Origin: Hyphomicrobiales bacterium
GTDB taxonomy: Bacteria; Pseudomonadota; Alphaproteobacteria; Rhizobiales; Devosiaceae
Assembly (NCBI GenBank): GCA_900470445.1
Contig: UCAU01000022.1
Coordinates: 41,977-105,976, forward strand
DNA length: 64,000 nt
Direction of reading: 5' to 3'
Part shown: piece after piece, positions 51,056-60,498 of the stretch
Layout of the letters: every line of letters starts with the position of its first letter
Numbering within the stretch: the stretch's first letter is position 1
Position numbers and translations under genes: made by a program
Notes under the pieces: model-generated
What the model was told of the DNA's origin: nothing
The model's database searches: none
What the model saw: the letters and a program-made list of their open reading frames with translations, nothing else

Positions 51056-52963
51056 CTAGGCAGCCCGGCGCAGACCGTCCATCGTGTCCAGCTTGAATAC
51101 GGCAACGATCCGGTCGAGATCTCTGGCTTGCGCCTCAGTTTGCTCGATAGCCGCATTAGTTTGCTCGACCAGCGCGGCATTGTGCTGGGTCATTTCATCC
51201 ATCTGGCGCACCGCCACATTGACCTCTTCGATCGCCGAGGCCTGTTCGCGACTGGACCTGGCGATCGCGTCAAGCGCCTGGTGGTTCTCGATCATGGCTT
51301 TGAGCATGTCGGCCAACTTGTCGGCGGCTTGAGAAACCAGCTTGGAGCCACCGGCCACCTCGCCGACGCTCTGCTCGATCAGGCTCTTGATATCGGCTGA
51401 TGCGTTGGCGGCTGATTGGGCCAGCCGGCGCACCTCCACGGCCACCACCGCAAAGCCCTTGCCGGCGTCACCGGCCCGCGCCGCTTCGACAGAGGCATTG
51501 AGGGCCAGCAGATTGGTCTGGAAAGCAATGTCGTCGATCAGTCCGATAATGTTGGAAATCTTGCTGGACGACTCCGTGATGCGCTCCATGGCGGTCCTTG
51601 CCGCATTCATCACCGCGCCGCCCTCCTCGCCCGAGCGCGAAACGCCCGCTGCCATGCGACTGGCGGTTTCCGCCCTGCCGGCACTGTCAATCACGGTGGA
51701 TGCAAGCTGCTCCATCGCCGCGGAAGTCTCCTCAATGGTCGCCGCCTGCCGCGTCGTCCGTTCGCTGAGATCATTGGCGCCAGCAAGTATCTCGCCGGTC
51801 GCTGTCTTGAGGGCCGTCGAGGTGCCGCGGAGCTGGGTGACGATCTCGCTCAATCGTTCGGCAACCGCATTGGTATCGTCCTTGAGCCGCCCAAAGGCGC
51901 CCCGATAGTCGCCCGTTACGCGCTGGTCGAGTTCGGCATGCGCCAGGGCCCCCAAGACACTACTAGTCTCGGCCAGGCCATTGTCGACGACGCTCACTAG
52001 GTCATTGACTGCCCCGGCGACCTCACGCAGTTCGCCATCATCGAAGCCGGTCTCGACGCGGCGGGAGAAATCCCCCGTCGCCGCCGCGCCGACGACATCG
52101 GCGAGGCTACGATTGAGTTGAGCTGACTGTTCGGCGCGGCGTGCTGTCAACCGCGCCGATACATCGGCATTGGCGGCCAGCTCGGCACGGCTCCTGAGCG
52201 CATCGCGGAACACACTCAGCGTCGAAGCCATAGCCGCCATTTCGTTGACGGGCTGCCGCTCCGGCACCGATACTTCGAGCTGACCATCGGCCAGCCCCTG
52301 CATGCTTGTGGTCATGACCGCCATTGGCATGACGATGAGGCGGCGGCTGAGCAACAGCATGGCGGTCGCCAGTGCGATGATGACCGCTAGACCACCAAGG
52401 CTGACCACACGCGACAGCATAGTTGCCGCCTCCGACTGCGCATTGTTGCGCACATTGCCCGCCTCGATCGTATCGGAAACGCCTGCCATGGCCTTTTCGA
52501 GCACCGAGAAGCTGGCCTCGAAATCGGGCAATGCCGCCCTTGCCGCGTCCGCTTCACCAGACGAGGCCTGGGCGACAAGGGCGTTCGCAGTGCCGACATA
52601 GGCCTCCAGCGGAGCCGCGACGCTGTCCAATGATGCCCTGATGTCGGCAGGCAATTGCAGGGCACCCTGCGCCGCGATGGCATCTGTAAAGCTGGCACCG
52701 TATTCGGCGATTTCAGCCGTCGTCGCGGCGCTCATGGCGCTGTCGCCGACATTGGCTGCATAGAGCGAGCGATAGACCACGCCACGCATGGTGTCGTGCA
52801 TCATGTCGGCAAACATCTGCTGGCGCATCGAGGTCATCAGCGTGCTCGACTCGTCTCGCGCCGCCTCATAAACCCGCCCCACAAAAAAGCTCGATCCGAT
52901 AAGGACCGAGCCCGTAAGCAGAACCGTAGCGCAGACGCCGGCAACAATGGTCCCAAACCGCAT
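51056..52963 (-). CDS. Methyl-accepting chemotaxis protein
   Basis: 635 residues. Two membrane segments (about 7-28 and 185-205) enclose a periplasmic sensing domain of about 155 residues. HAMP and linker regions follow (about 205-330). The signalling domain has the highly conserved hairpin IGLIDDIAFQTNLLALNASVEAARAG followed by GFAVVAVEVRRLAQ. The ligand is unknown. No chemotaxis operon or CheR-tethering tail is visible; the C-terminus is short and basic. Confidence 0.95.
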   Translation of the reverse strand: MRFGTIVAGVCATVLLTGSVLIGSSFFVGRVYEAARDESSTLMTSMRQQMFADMMHDTMRGVVYRSLYAANVGDSAMSAATTAEIAEYGASFTDAIAAQGALQLPADIRASLDSVAAPLEAYVGTANALVAQASSGEADAARAALPDFEASFSVLEKAMAGVSDTIEAGNVRNNAQSEAATMLSRVVSLGGLAVIIALATAMLLLSRRLIVMPMAVMTTSMQGLADGQLEVSVPERQPVNEMAAMASTLSVFRDALRSRAELAANADVSARLTARRAEQSAQLNRSLADVVGAAATGDFSRRVETGFDDGELREVAGAVNDLVSVVDNGLAETSSVLGALAHAELDQRVTGDYRGAFGRLKDDTNAVAERLSEIVTQLRGTSTALKTATGEILAGANDLSERTTRQAATIEETSAAMEQLASTVIDSAGRAETASRMAAGVSRSGEEGGAVMNAARTAMERITESSSKISNIIGLIDDIAFQTNLLALNASVEAARAGDAGKGFAVVAVEVRRLAQSAANASADIKSLIEQSVGEVAGGSKLVSQAADKLADMLKAMIENHQALDAIARSSREQASAIEEVNVAVRQMDEMTQHNAALVEQTNAAIEQTEAQARDLDRIVAVFKLDTMDGLRRAA

Positions 52964-53551
52964 GTCGAATACTCTATTTCAACTTAGAACATCCAAGCAC
53001 AACAGGCTTAATAAACTCGCAACCCCATTATAAATCTAGGCAACACAGCGACATCATCGATGGTACAGGCGCGACCAGAGTAAAGATCGCAACAACACGA
53101 TCGAGTTCTCTGGCCCGGCCCAGATTTGTTCAATCGCCGCATTGGTCTCTTCGTAGGAACCATGCCGCGGGGCTGAGGGGGGGCCCCGTGCTCGGTCAGC
53201 GGTCCTTTTCCGCCCTGGCGCCACTGCGCCCGCGTAGGCCTACGCGGCCCGGCCATTGATCATCTCCCTGCCCCGCAGTGCCCCGATCCCACAGCGCGAC
53301 ACCTCCCGTCCCAGGATTTCCGAGACCGCTGCCCGCGCGACCGGCTGATGCATGGGGGAAAATGTGGCCTGTCCGATCCGAATTGTCAGTAAATTTGGAA
53401 ACCTAGCTCGACACAGCACGACTTGGGCACGTGCGCTAAGGGCTCGAATGACCGACATGGGTTCGACAGACGGGCTGGCACTTGGTTGCTGCCGGGCTAT
53501 GCAGTTCTGCCACGATGACCTGTGTTAGGGGCATCGCTATGGGCACCGAGC
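52964..53551. other. Intergenic stretch with a chemotaxis-receptor relic
   Basis: About 590 bases between two minus-strand genes. The only recognisable part is the receptor fragment at 53075-53153. No complete gene is seen; other frames lack similarity. Confidence 0.5.
53075..53153 (-). pseudogene. 3'-end fragment of a second chemotaxis receptor gene
   Basis: Read on the minus strand this encodes ETNAAIEQI, then, after a frameshift, ELDRVVAIFTL. This matches the last residues of the neighbouring receptor (TNAAIEQTEAQARDLDRIVAVFKL). The bases are also alignable with 51091-51170. It appears to be the degraded remnant of a former paralogue immediately upstream of the intact gene. Confidence 0.7.
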
Positions 53552-54694
53552 TCACGCAAATGGCCGGCGTGTGATCACAATTGCGGCGCTAACCGCAAGC
53601 AGCGCCAGACCAAGCAGGAACGCTATCCGTATGTCGGTGGCTCCAACCACCCAACCGATGACGGGCGGCGACAGCACCGAAACGAGGAATGCCAGTTGCG
53701 ATAACGATGCGACACTGGCGGCGGGCGCACGCTCTGCCAGCCGTGCAGCGGCAGAGAGTGCCAAAGGCAGCATCGAACTGGTGCCGAAACCCAATAGAAC
53801 GAAGCCGAGAATAGTAATCGGCACACTTGCGGAAACTGCAATCACGCCGACGCCAATCGCTGCTGTGCTAAGAAAAGCCAGTGCCATCGGAGTCTGGGCA
53901 ACCCGAGCGGCGAGAGTTGGATGAATTAACCGCCCGGTGGTTTGTCCCAGCGCCCACGCCGCAAACGCAAGGCCAGAGAGAATGGCGCCAGCACCCAAGG
54001 CATCTCGCATCAAAATGCCGGACCAATCCGAAGCCGCGCTGTCAAGATAAAGCACCACCCCGCCAGCCAGGAACAGGCCAAAGATCGCGCGCGTCGGCAG
54101 GACTAAGATCGGTGCCGACGCGGTTTCCTCGTCGTCGCGCTCCGGCGATGCCGAAAACTCCTTTAGCCCCAACCAGAGGAGGAGGAGCGAAACTGGCAGT
54201 ATGATTACAAAGTGCAGGACCGGTTCGACACCCCACCCTCGAAATGCCGCGGCCATGGCGCCGCCAACAAGTGTGGCAAGGCTCCAGAACCCGTGTCCGC
54301 GCACTAGTATCGGTCGACCCAGAGCCGCCTCCATCCGGTTGGCTTCGACATTGCCAGCTATGCCGAGAGCGCCTTGTGCGGCCCCTGCAGCCATGAGCGA
54401 GAAGAACAGAACAGGTGCGGACGGAGCCAGTGCGGCGGTGACCAGCGAAAATGCCATCACCGGCGCACCGATGGCAAAGGTGCGACGGAAACCGAAACGG
54501 TGCACCGCTCTGGCAAGGAGCGAGAAGCCGAGCATAATGCCGAATGGCAGACCGGCAAGACTCTGGCCTAGTGACACACTGTCGAGAGCCAACCGTTCCT
54601 GCACGTCTGCGATGCGGGGATACCAGTTGCCCAGAGTTAGGCTGGCAGCGAAGAACACCGTATACAAGCGGGCGGCGGGGGAAGCGAAAATCAT
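53552..54694 (-). CDS. MFS transporter
   Basis: 380 residues, about 12 membrane segments, with an arginine-containing loop between segments 2 and 3 (ARAVHRFGFRRTFAIG) typical of the superfamily. It resembles sugar- or drug-efflux type MFS proteins without a further assignable substrate. It follows the LysR gene on the same strand with a 60-base gap, so it may be part of that regulator's unit. Confidence 0.88.
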   Translation of the reverse strand: MIFASPAARLYTVFFAASLTLGNWYPRIADVQERLALDSVSLGQSLAGLPFGIMLGFSLLARAVHRFGFRRTFAIGAPVMAFSLVTAALAPSAPVLFFSLMAAGAAQGALGIAGNVEANRMEAALGRPILVRGHGFWSLATLVGGAMAAAFRGWGVEPVLHFVIILPVSLLLLWLGLKEFSASPERDDEETASAPILVLPTRAIFGLFLAGGVVLYLDSAASDWSGILMRDALGAGAILSGLAFAAWALGQTTGRLIHPTLAARVAQTPMALAFLSTAAIGVGVIAVSASVPITILGFVLLGFGTSSMLPLALSAAARLAERAPAASVASLSQLAFLVSVLSPPVIGWVVGATDIRIAFLLGLALLAVSAAIVITRRPFA

Positions 54695-54754
54695 GGCCCT
54701 TCAACTGCAGAGGCAGCAGGAGGGTTCCCCTCGTCGAGCCCTCGGATCGGCCGG

Positions 54755-55618
54755 TCAAGGAACAGGCGTCTGCCGCATCTGTTCGAGGAGCCAGCCACAG
54801 AAGTCGCGAGGTGCCGGGCGCTGGTCACCTTCCTGGATCAGGGCAAAATACCAGTCAGGCCCTTTCAGTACTGTGGGCAAGGGCGTAACGAGCAGTCCAT
54901 CGTCCAGCAGCGGCCGGAAGAGCGTCGGCGACAGCAATCCTACGCCCTGGCCAGCCACCGCGGCACTGGCGATGAGCTCAAAGAGCGAGTAGTCGACGGC
55001 GGCGAAGCGCAGGCCGCTGGGCATGGGCCGCTCGGTTCTTGCGAACCACTTGCCCCAATCGGGGTGGGGCAAGAGGTCAAATTTCGTGAGGTCCTCCGGC
55101 GCCGCCAGTGTCTGTGAGGCAAGCAGCCTGGGCGCGACCATTGGTGTGACGTCGAGCGGCATGAGGGGATATTCGTCAAGTTGATCCCATCCTCCCCGTC
55201 CCGTCCGGATGGCAACATCGAAGGCATTGGGATCACGCAGGTCTGACGAAATGTCGAGTTCGATGGCAGCACCCCCGGGCGCGCGATAGCCCGATAATCG
55301 CGGCGCCAGCCAACGGGATGCAAATGTCGCTGGCACCGTTACACGCAAGGGGGCAACCGCAGCGTGAAACTCGTTCAGAGCATCGTTGACGCCATCCAGC
55401 GCACGCCGAACCTGGCTTGCCAAGGTCATGGCGGCTGGCGTGGGCACGACCCGCCGGCTGACCCGCGTGAACAAGTCTTGGCCAAGTTCTGCTTCAAGCG
55501 TGCGAATGCGCAGGCTGACAGCGGCGGGCGTCAGTGCCAAACGGTCCGCTGCGGCGGCAAAGCTGCCGACGCGGACGCACATCTCGAAAATCCGAAGCGA
55601 TTCAACTGAAGGCCGAAT
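54755..55618 (-). CDS. LysR-family regulator, apparent ATT start
   Basis: 287 residues if begun at ATT 55618. The family N-terminus reads RPSVESLRIFEMCVRVGSFAAAADRLALTPAAVS, with the LysR winged helix-turn-helix; the effector-binding domain follows (from about 90). The first ATG/GTG/TTG in frame, at 55582, would remove part of the first DNA-binding helix, and a stop lies not far upstream of the ATT. AAGGGAA stands at good distance before ATT. It is divergent from a PhzF-like gene that it may control. Confidence 0.85.
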   Translation of the reverse strand: MRPSVESLRIFEMCVRVGSFAAAADRLALTPAAVSLRIRTLEAELGQDLFTRVSRRVVPTPAAMTLASQVRRALDGVNDALNEFHAAVAPLRVTVPATFASRWLAPRLSGYRAPGGAAIELDISSDLRDPNAFDVAIRTGRGGWDQLDEYPLMPLDVTPMVAPRLLASQTLAAPEDLTKFDLLPHPDWGKWFARTERPMPSGLRFAAVDYSLFELIASAAVAGQGVGLLSPTLFRPLLDDGLLVTPLPTVLKGPDWYFALIQEGDQRPAPRDFCGWLLEQMRQTPVP

Positions 55619-55715
55619 GATTAGATTCCCTTGTCATATGGGCAAGGAATGCGCGTTTTGTGACGAAAGCGCTCTGGTGCACACTCGTTCTCATCAGCAG
55701 GATAGGAGTTAAGCC

Positions 55716-56603
55716 GTGTCTCCGCAATCGAGCAGTGCAGCCTTGGTCGCCGGCATCATTGACGTGTTCGCCGACACCGCATTAAGCGGCAATCCGCTGG
55801 CGGTCGTGGAAGGTGCCGATAACCTGTCCGATGCGCAGATGCGCCGGATCGCCGGTGAGTTCAATCAGGCCGAAACCACCTTCGTCATGCAGAGCGATCG
55901 GGGCGACCTCAAGCTCCGCTCGTTCACCGCCGCCGGGGTCGAAGTGGGCGGGGCCGGTCACAATGCGCTCGGTGCGTGGCTGTGGCTGGCTGAGGACGGC
56001 AAGCTGGGGCCGATCGAGGCCCCGCGAACCTTCCAGCAGGAGATTGGTGGCGAAGTGCTGCCCATCGAGCTTCGCCGGGTAAACGGGCGGATTGTTGGGC
56101 GCATGAAGCAGTCCACATTGAAGCTGGGACCGGCGCTGACCGACCTGGCACCGCTTACTGCGGCCCTGGGCCTGTCCTGCGAGGATGTGCTATCCGAGCC
56201 TGCTGCGCGCGTCGCCGATACCGGCGTGGCGCATCTGCTGGTCCGCCTTGCCGACATATCAGCCGTCGATCGGGCCGAACCATCCCCCAGGGGATTGCTG
56301 AAGGTACTCGCCGCCGCCTCGGCGGAGGGTTGCTATGTCTACGCCCTCGATGGCCCCGCACCGAGCCGCGCCTATGCAAGATTCTTCAACCCCTCGGTGG
56401 GCTTGTGGGAAGACGCCGCCACCGGCACTGCCGCCGGGCCGCTTGCTGCCTATCTGGCAAGTGAGAGCATGATCTCGGGCGCGATCGAGATCGAGCAGGG
56501 TACTAAGATGGGACGGCGGAGCATTCTGCGCGTCAGCCTTGCTTCCGAGCCTGAAGTTTCGGGTGCCGGCATCATCGTGATGCGCGGCAGGCTGTCCATC
56601 TGA
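55716..56603 (+). CDS. PhzF-family isomerase
   Basis: 295 residues starting with GTG at 55716 (AGGAG upstream). The catalytic glutamate is E53 in FNQAETTFV; GGAGHNALGAWLWL and DAATGTAAGPLAAYL are the other family signatures. PhzF proteins isomerise or epimerise small metabolites. No phenazine genes are present, so this is one of the many PhzF-like enzymes of unknown substrate. It is divergent from the LysR gene and 113 bases upstream of an epoxide hydrolase gene. Confidence 0.92.
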   Translation: MSPQSSSAALVAGIIDVFADTALSGNPLAVVEGADNLSDAQMRRIAGEFNQAETTFVMQSDRGDLKLRSFTAAGVEVGGAGHNALGAWLWLAEDGKLGPIEAPRTFQQEIGGEVLPIELRRVNGRIVGRMKQSTLKLGPALTDLAPLTAALGLSCEDVLSEPAARVADTGVAHLLVRLADISAVDRAEPSPRGLLKVLAAASAEGCYVYALDGPAPSRAYARFFNPSVGLWEDAATGTAAGPLAAYLASESMISGAIEIEQGTKMGRRSILRVSLASEPEVSGAGIIVMRGRLSI

Positions 56604-56716
56604 GCCAATCGACCAACTGACCAATCGACCAGGCGTCGCGACAGTGGTTGTGCGTCAACGCCAGACCGCGCGCCCTCGCACCGCATGCACGCGCATCGCC
56701 AAGTGAAAGGAACGAC

Positions 56717-57931
56717 ATGACCCTGACCCGCCGTCAATTCAACAAAGCCCTCGCCGCCTCAGCTTTGCTCAGCGGCTTCACAAAAACGCCTTTCGCACAG
56801 GAGACCGCTGCCATGACCGCGCCAGCACCGTTCGAAATCGCCATCCCCGAGGCCCAGCTCACCGACCTGAAATACCGCCTCCACCATACCCGCTGGCCCG
56901 ACGAGCCGGCCGATGCAGGCTGGTCCATGGGCACCAATCTCGACTACATGAAGCGGCTGACCGACTATTGGCTCAACGACTATGATTGGCGCCAGGCCGA
57001 GGCGAGCTTGAACGCCTTTGCCAACTTCAAGGTCCACATCGACACAGTCGATCTGCATTTCATCCATCAGCCCTCCAAGAACCCCGATGCGGTTCCGCTC
57101 CTGCTGCTGCATGGCTGGCCGGACTCGTTCTATCGCTACCACCGCGTAATCGAACAGTTGTCCGAGACCTTCCATGTCGTCGTCCCGTCGATCCCCGGCA
57201 CAGGCTTTTCCAGCAAGACCGCCCTGCCAATGGACAAGGTTGCCGATCTCTTCACCCGCCTGATGACTGAGACGCTCGGGTATAGAAAGTTCATCGCCGC
57301 GGGTGGCGACGGCGGCTCCATCATCTCGATGTCGCTGGCTCAGCGTCATCCCAACGTGCTGCTCGGCTATCACGTGACCGACGTAGGCTATCCCGACCAT
57401 ACCACGGACTTCACCGTCCTGACCCAACCGGAACAGGCCTATGCTGGCGCCATCCAGCAATGGTTCTTCGCCCACGGCGCCTTCAATCTGGTGCATGCCA
57501 CCAAGCCGCAAAGCATCGCCTTCGCCATGAATGACTCTCCGGTCGGGCTCGCAGCCTGGATCATGAGCTTCATGGCCGGAATGGGTTATGGCGACGAAGC
57601 CGATGCGCGCTTCGGCCGTGATGCACTTCTCACCAACGTTATGATCTACTGGCTGACCGAGACGGCTGCCTCGTCCTTCCGGATTTATAACCAGAACACG
57701 GTGCAGCCGCCGACCATCGTGGGCACGAATACCAGCATTCCAGTTGCGGTGGCCACCGAACTGCCCATTCCCGGTGGCGTGCGCCTGCCGCGCGAATGGG
57801 CGGATCGCCAGACCTCGGGGAACGTCGTCCAGTTCCACGATATGCAGAACGCCGGGCACTTCGCGGCCTGGGAGGACCCGTCATTCTTCGTCGGCGACCT
57901 CGTGGAGTTCGCGGCGCTGCTTGAGGGCTGA
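56717..57931 (+). CDS. Epoxide hydrolase with twin-arginine signal
   Basis: 404 residues from ATG 56717 (AAAGGA upstream). TRRQFNKAL near the start is a twin-arginine export motif, unusual for this cytosolic family. The epoxide hydrolase N-terminal domain is followed by an alpha/beta hydrolase fold: HGWPDS at 132-137 (oxyanion), nucleophile D198 in GGDGGS, and the catalytic histidine in NAGHFAAWEDP near the C-terminus. It probably hydrolyses an epoxide in the periplasm. Juvenile-hormone-type and related bacterial enzymes share this pattern. Confidence 0.9.
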   Translation: MTLTRRQFNKALAASALLSGFTKTPFAQETAAMTAPAPFEIAIPEAQLTDLKYRLHHTRWPDEPADAGWSMGTNLDYMKRLTDYWLNDYDWRQAEASLNAFANFKVHIDTVDLHFIHQPSKNPDAVPLLLLHGWPDSFYRYHRVIEQLSETFHVVVPSIPGTGFSSKTALPMDKVADLFTRLMTETLGYRKFIAAGGDGGSIISMSLAQRHPNVLLGYHVTDVGYPDHTTDFTVLTQPEQAYAGAIQQWFFAHGAFNLVHATKPQSIAFAMNDSPVGLAAWIMSFMAGMGYGDEADARFGRDALLTNVMIYWLTETAASSFRIYNQNTVQPPTIVGTNTSIPVAVATELPIPGGVRLPREWADRQTSGNVVQFHDMQNAGHFAAWEDPSFFVGDLVEFAALLEG

Positions 57932-58409
57932 TCGCAGTTGCGGGCCTGCGCCACGGGGCGCCGGGGTGGGACTTCCTGCCAGGCGCCCATGCTGCATCCA
58001 GACCGGGACCGGCAACCGAGAATACCAATTTGCCGCCGACCGGTGTGCCGATGAACTCCGGTCAGTTCGCAGCGTTGAATAACTTTCCGCCGGACCCAGA
58101 TGCCCCCATGAACGGCAGCTATGGGGAATCTACTAATTGATCGCGAATGACCGAAACGAGGTCGAAAGCGGAACGGCTGCTTTCCGCACGGCCCTCCCAA
58201 AGACGCCCAATATGAAGAGCGTGTTTAGCAGCGACAGCAGTCAAGCGACAAACTTCCGGCACTTTAGGGGAGGTAGAACGACCGCAATAATCATCGGCCA
58301 TTGAAGTAGCTGATCTCGCCCGTTGGCAGGCTCTGTGATATATGATAGCACATCAACTAACCATTTTGATCACTATCCGATATCACTTTTTAAAATCCGT
58401 ATGTGACTT
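57932..58409. other. Intergenic stretch before the hipBA promoter
   Basis: About 480 bases. Short open frames exist but none is convincing. The 3' part is markedly AT-rich and leads into the hipBA promoter. Confidence 0.5.
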
Positions 58410-58452
58410 TTGATATTGCATCCTGTATCAAGTATCTTCGTGGATACAGGAT
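58410..58452 (+). promoter_or_regulatory. hipBA promoter embraced by a perfect operator
   Basis: TTGATA (58410-58415), 17 bases, TATCTT (58433-58438) form a good promoter. A perfect 10-base inverted repeat, ATCCTGTATC (58420-58429) and GATACAGGAT (58443-58452), flanks the -10 box. HipB-type proteins bind such palindromes to silence their operon. AGGA inside the right arm doubles as the ribosome site for the ATG at 58461, giving a very short leader. Confidence 0.8.
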
Positions 58453-58460
58453 AATGCATC

Positions 58461-59051
58461 ATGGGGTACAAGAGTGAGCATCTGGTGAGCCAAGTCCGGG
58501 AAGTGCGGGAAGCATCCAGACTAAGCCAGCGCGCGCTCAGCGAGCGGACCGGCCAGACACAGAGCCACATTTCTCAGATCGAAAGCGGTAAAATGGAGCC
58601 GGGGCTGTCGAGCTTCATCGATATGGCCCGCGCGCTCGACCTCGAACTTGTTCTCGTGCCGAAGAAGCTGGTACCAGGCGTGGCAGCCCTTATGCGGTCG
58701 CAGGCTACACCCGACATGCGTGTTCATGCTGGTCAGCCTAACGACAAGCGTTTCGCGCGCGCCGAGCGCCTCGTGAAGAAGCTCAAGCAAGTCTATGGCA
58801 GCTCAGCCGACCTCGACCACATCGAGGAGTACCTGCGTTTCCTCCGCCGCGTGAACCTAAGCGATCAGGAGATGCAGCTGGTGCGTGGCGAGATGGATCG
58901 CCTCGAAAGCTACCAGGCGAGCCCGCAGGCTGATCCGGTCGTTCATGATATCGCGCAGACCCTGCAACGGCTACGCAACTCTGTCGCCCATGGCGTACCC
59001 AGCGAGCCGCGCCCTGCCTATGCGCTTGATGACGGTGACGAAAATGGCTGA
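58461..59051 (+). CDS. hipB: HipB-like antitoxin with a long C-terminal extension
   Basis: 196 residues. An Xre-type helix-turn-helix occupies about 10-65 (VREASRLSQRALSERTGQTQSHISQIESGK). HipB proteins usually have 70-110 residues; here a further 110, mostly helical and rich in charged residues, follow (RLVKKLKQVYGSSADLDHIEEYLRFLRRVN). The gene overlaps hipA by eight bases and lies directly after its own operator. It represses the operon and should neutralise HipA. Confidence 0.9.
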   Translation: MGYKSEHLVSQVREVREASRLSQRALSERTGQTQSHISQIESGKMEPGLSSFIDMARALDLELVLVPKKLVPGVAALMRSQATPDMRVHAGQPNDKRFARAERLVKKLKQVYGSSADLDHIEEYLRFLRRVNLSDQEMQLVRGEMDRLESYQASPQADPVVHDIAQTLQRLRNSVAHGVPSEPRPAYALDDGDENG

Positions 59052-60273
59052 CGTCTCGGTTCTCAATGTCCGGCTGAACGGGCGGGCCATTGCCACCCTC
59101 ACCCACCTGCAGGGCGACCGCACCATCTTCGCGTTCAACGAGGACTATGTTGAGGACGCCAATCGCCCGACTTTGAGCCTGTCGTACAAGGACAATCTTG
59201 GCGGCCTGATCACTAACTCACGGCCCACGCAACGCGTGGTGCCTTCGTTCTTTTCCAATCTGCTGCCCGAAGGCCATTTGCGCCGCTATCTAGCCGAGCG
59301 CGCCGGAGTGAATCCACAGCGCGAGTTTTTCCTGCTCTGGATGCTGGGCCAGGACCTGCCCGGCGCTTTGTCTATCCACCCGATCGAGGGCCACCCGTTG
59401 CCACCGGGCGTCAGCGAGGAACTGCCCGCCGACGCGCGGCCCAACGCCTATCGCTTCTCTCTGGCAGGTGTTCAGCTCAAATTCTCGGCGCTGGAAAATG
59501 ACCACAAGGGCGGGGGCCTTACCATCCCGGCCGAGGGCGTCGGTGGCTCCTGGATTGTGAAATTGCCTTCACAACAATTCGCGGGCGTACCCGAGAATGA
59601 ATTCTCGATGATGCGGCTGGCCTCCATGATTGGCATGGACGTGCCTGCCATCGAACTCATCGACATAGATGCTATCTCCGGGATGCCGGAAGGCATTGGA
59701 GAGCTGAAAGGCCAGGCGCTCGCCGTCAGTCGCTTCGACCGCACGGCGGATGGCCCGGTGCACATGGAGGACTTTGCCCAGGTGTTCGGTGTCTTCCCTG
59801 AAGACAAATACAAGCGGGCGAGCTACGCGAATATCGGCCGCGTTATCGCTACGGAAACCGGCGACGCCGGCACCGCCGAGTACATTCGCAGATTGATATT
59901 CAGTGCACTGATCGGCAACGGCGACATGCACCTCAAGAACTGGTCTCTCATCTATCCCGACGGACGCACCGCGGCTTTGTCGCCGGCCTATGATCTCGTC
60001 TCCACGATTCCCTACCTCGCAGGCGAGGACACCTCTGCCCTCAACTATTCGCGCACCAAGAAGATGACCGAGCTCACTGCCGACGAACTCCGCTACATGG
60101 CGGCCAAAGCGCTCCTGCCGGAGAAGCTCGTCATCGACACTGCGACCGAGACAGTGCAACGATTCCGTGAGGCGTGGGAGGTCGAGAAGAAAAACCTGCC
60201 TCTGGCAGAGAAGGTCTCGGCAATGATCGACGCGCACGCGCCGATGGTGCCGCTATATCGCGAATTGTCATAG
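59044..60273 (+). CDS. hipA: HipA-type serine/threonine kinase toxin
   Basis: 409 residues from ATG 59044. The N-terminal subdomain (about 1-105) is present, then the ATP-loop region FSLAGVQLKFS (138-148), catalytic aspartate D294 in GNGDMHLKN and metal-binding D317 in SPAYDLVS. HipA kinases phosphorylate tRNA synthetases and induce dormancy. The set of catalytic residues looks intact, so the toxin is probably active. Confidence 0.93.
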   Translation: MADVSVLNVRLNGRAIATLTHLQGDRTIFAFNEDYVEDANRPTLSLSYKDNLGGLITNSRPTQRVVPSFFSNLLPEGHLRRYLAERAGVNPQREFFLLWMLGQDLPGALSIHPIEGHPLPPGVSEELPADARPNAYRFSLAGVQLKFSALENDHKGGGLTIPAEGVGGSWIVKLPSQQFAGVPENEFSMMRLASMIGMDVPAIELIDIDAISGMPEGIGELKGQALAVSRFDRTADGPVHMEDFAQVFGVFPEDKYKRASYANIGRVIATETGDAGTAEYIRRLIFSALIGNGDMHLKNWSLIYPDGRTAALSPAYDLVSTIPYLAGEDTSALNYSRTKKMTELTADELRYMAAKALLPEKLVIDTATETVQRFREAWEVEKKNLPLAEKVSAMIDAHAPMVPLYRELS

Positions 60274-60498
60274 CTTCCATTGCGCCAGGACGTGCCCGGG
60301 GCAACACTGGCGCCCTTTCCAGATCAGATATTGTGCGCTGGTGGTGCGCATCTCTTGGGTTTTGCAATCCGACTCCGAAGGGCAGCAACGGGGTGGGATG
60401 GGGTCCGTCCGGTTTTGGGTAAAGATCAAACAAAGCAGACCTTACCCATTGGTGATTTAAGATAGTTTCGGTCAGCAAAAGCGCGAGCTCAAAATAAG

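Noticed and set aside
56759..57859. Minus-strand open frame of 366 codons
   Set aside because: Antisense to the epoxide hydrolase gene, whose catalytic motifs are intact; no family resemblance on the minus strand.
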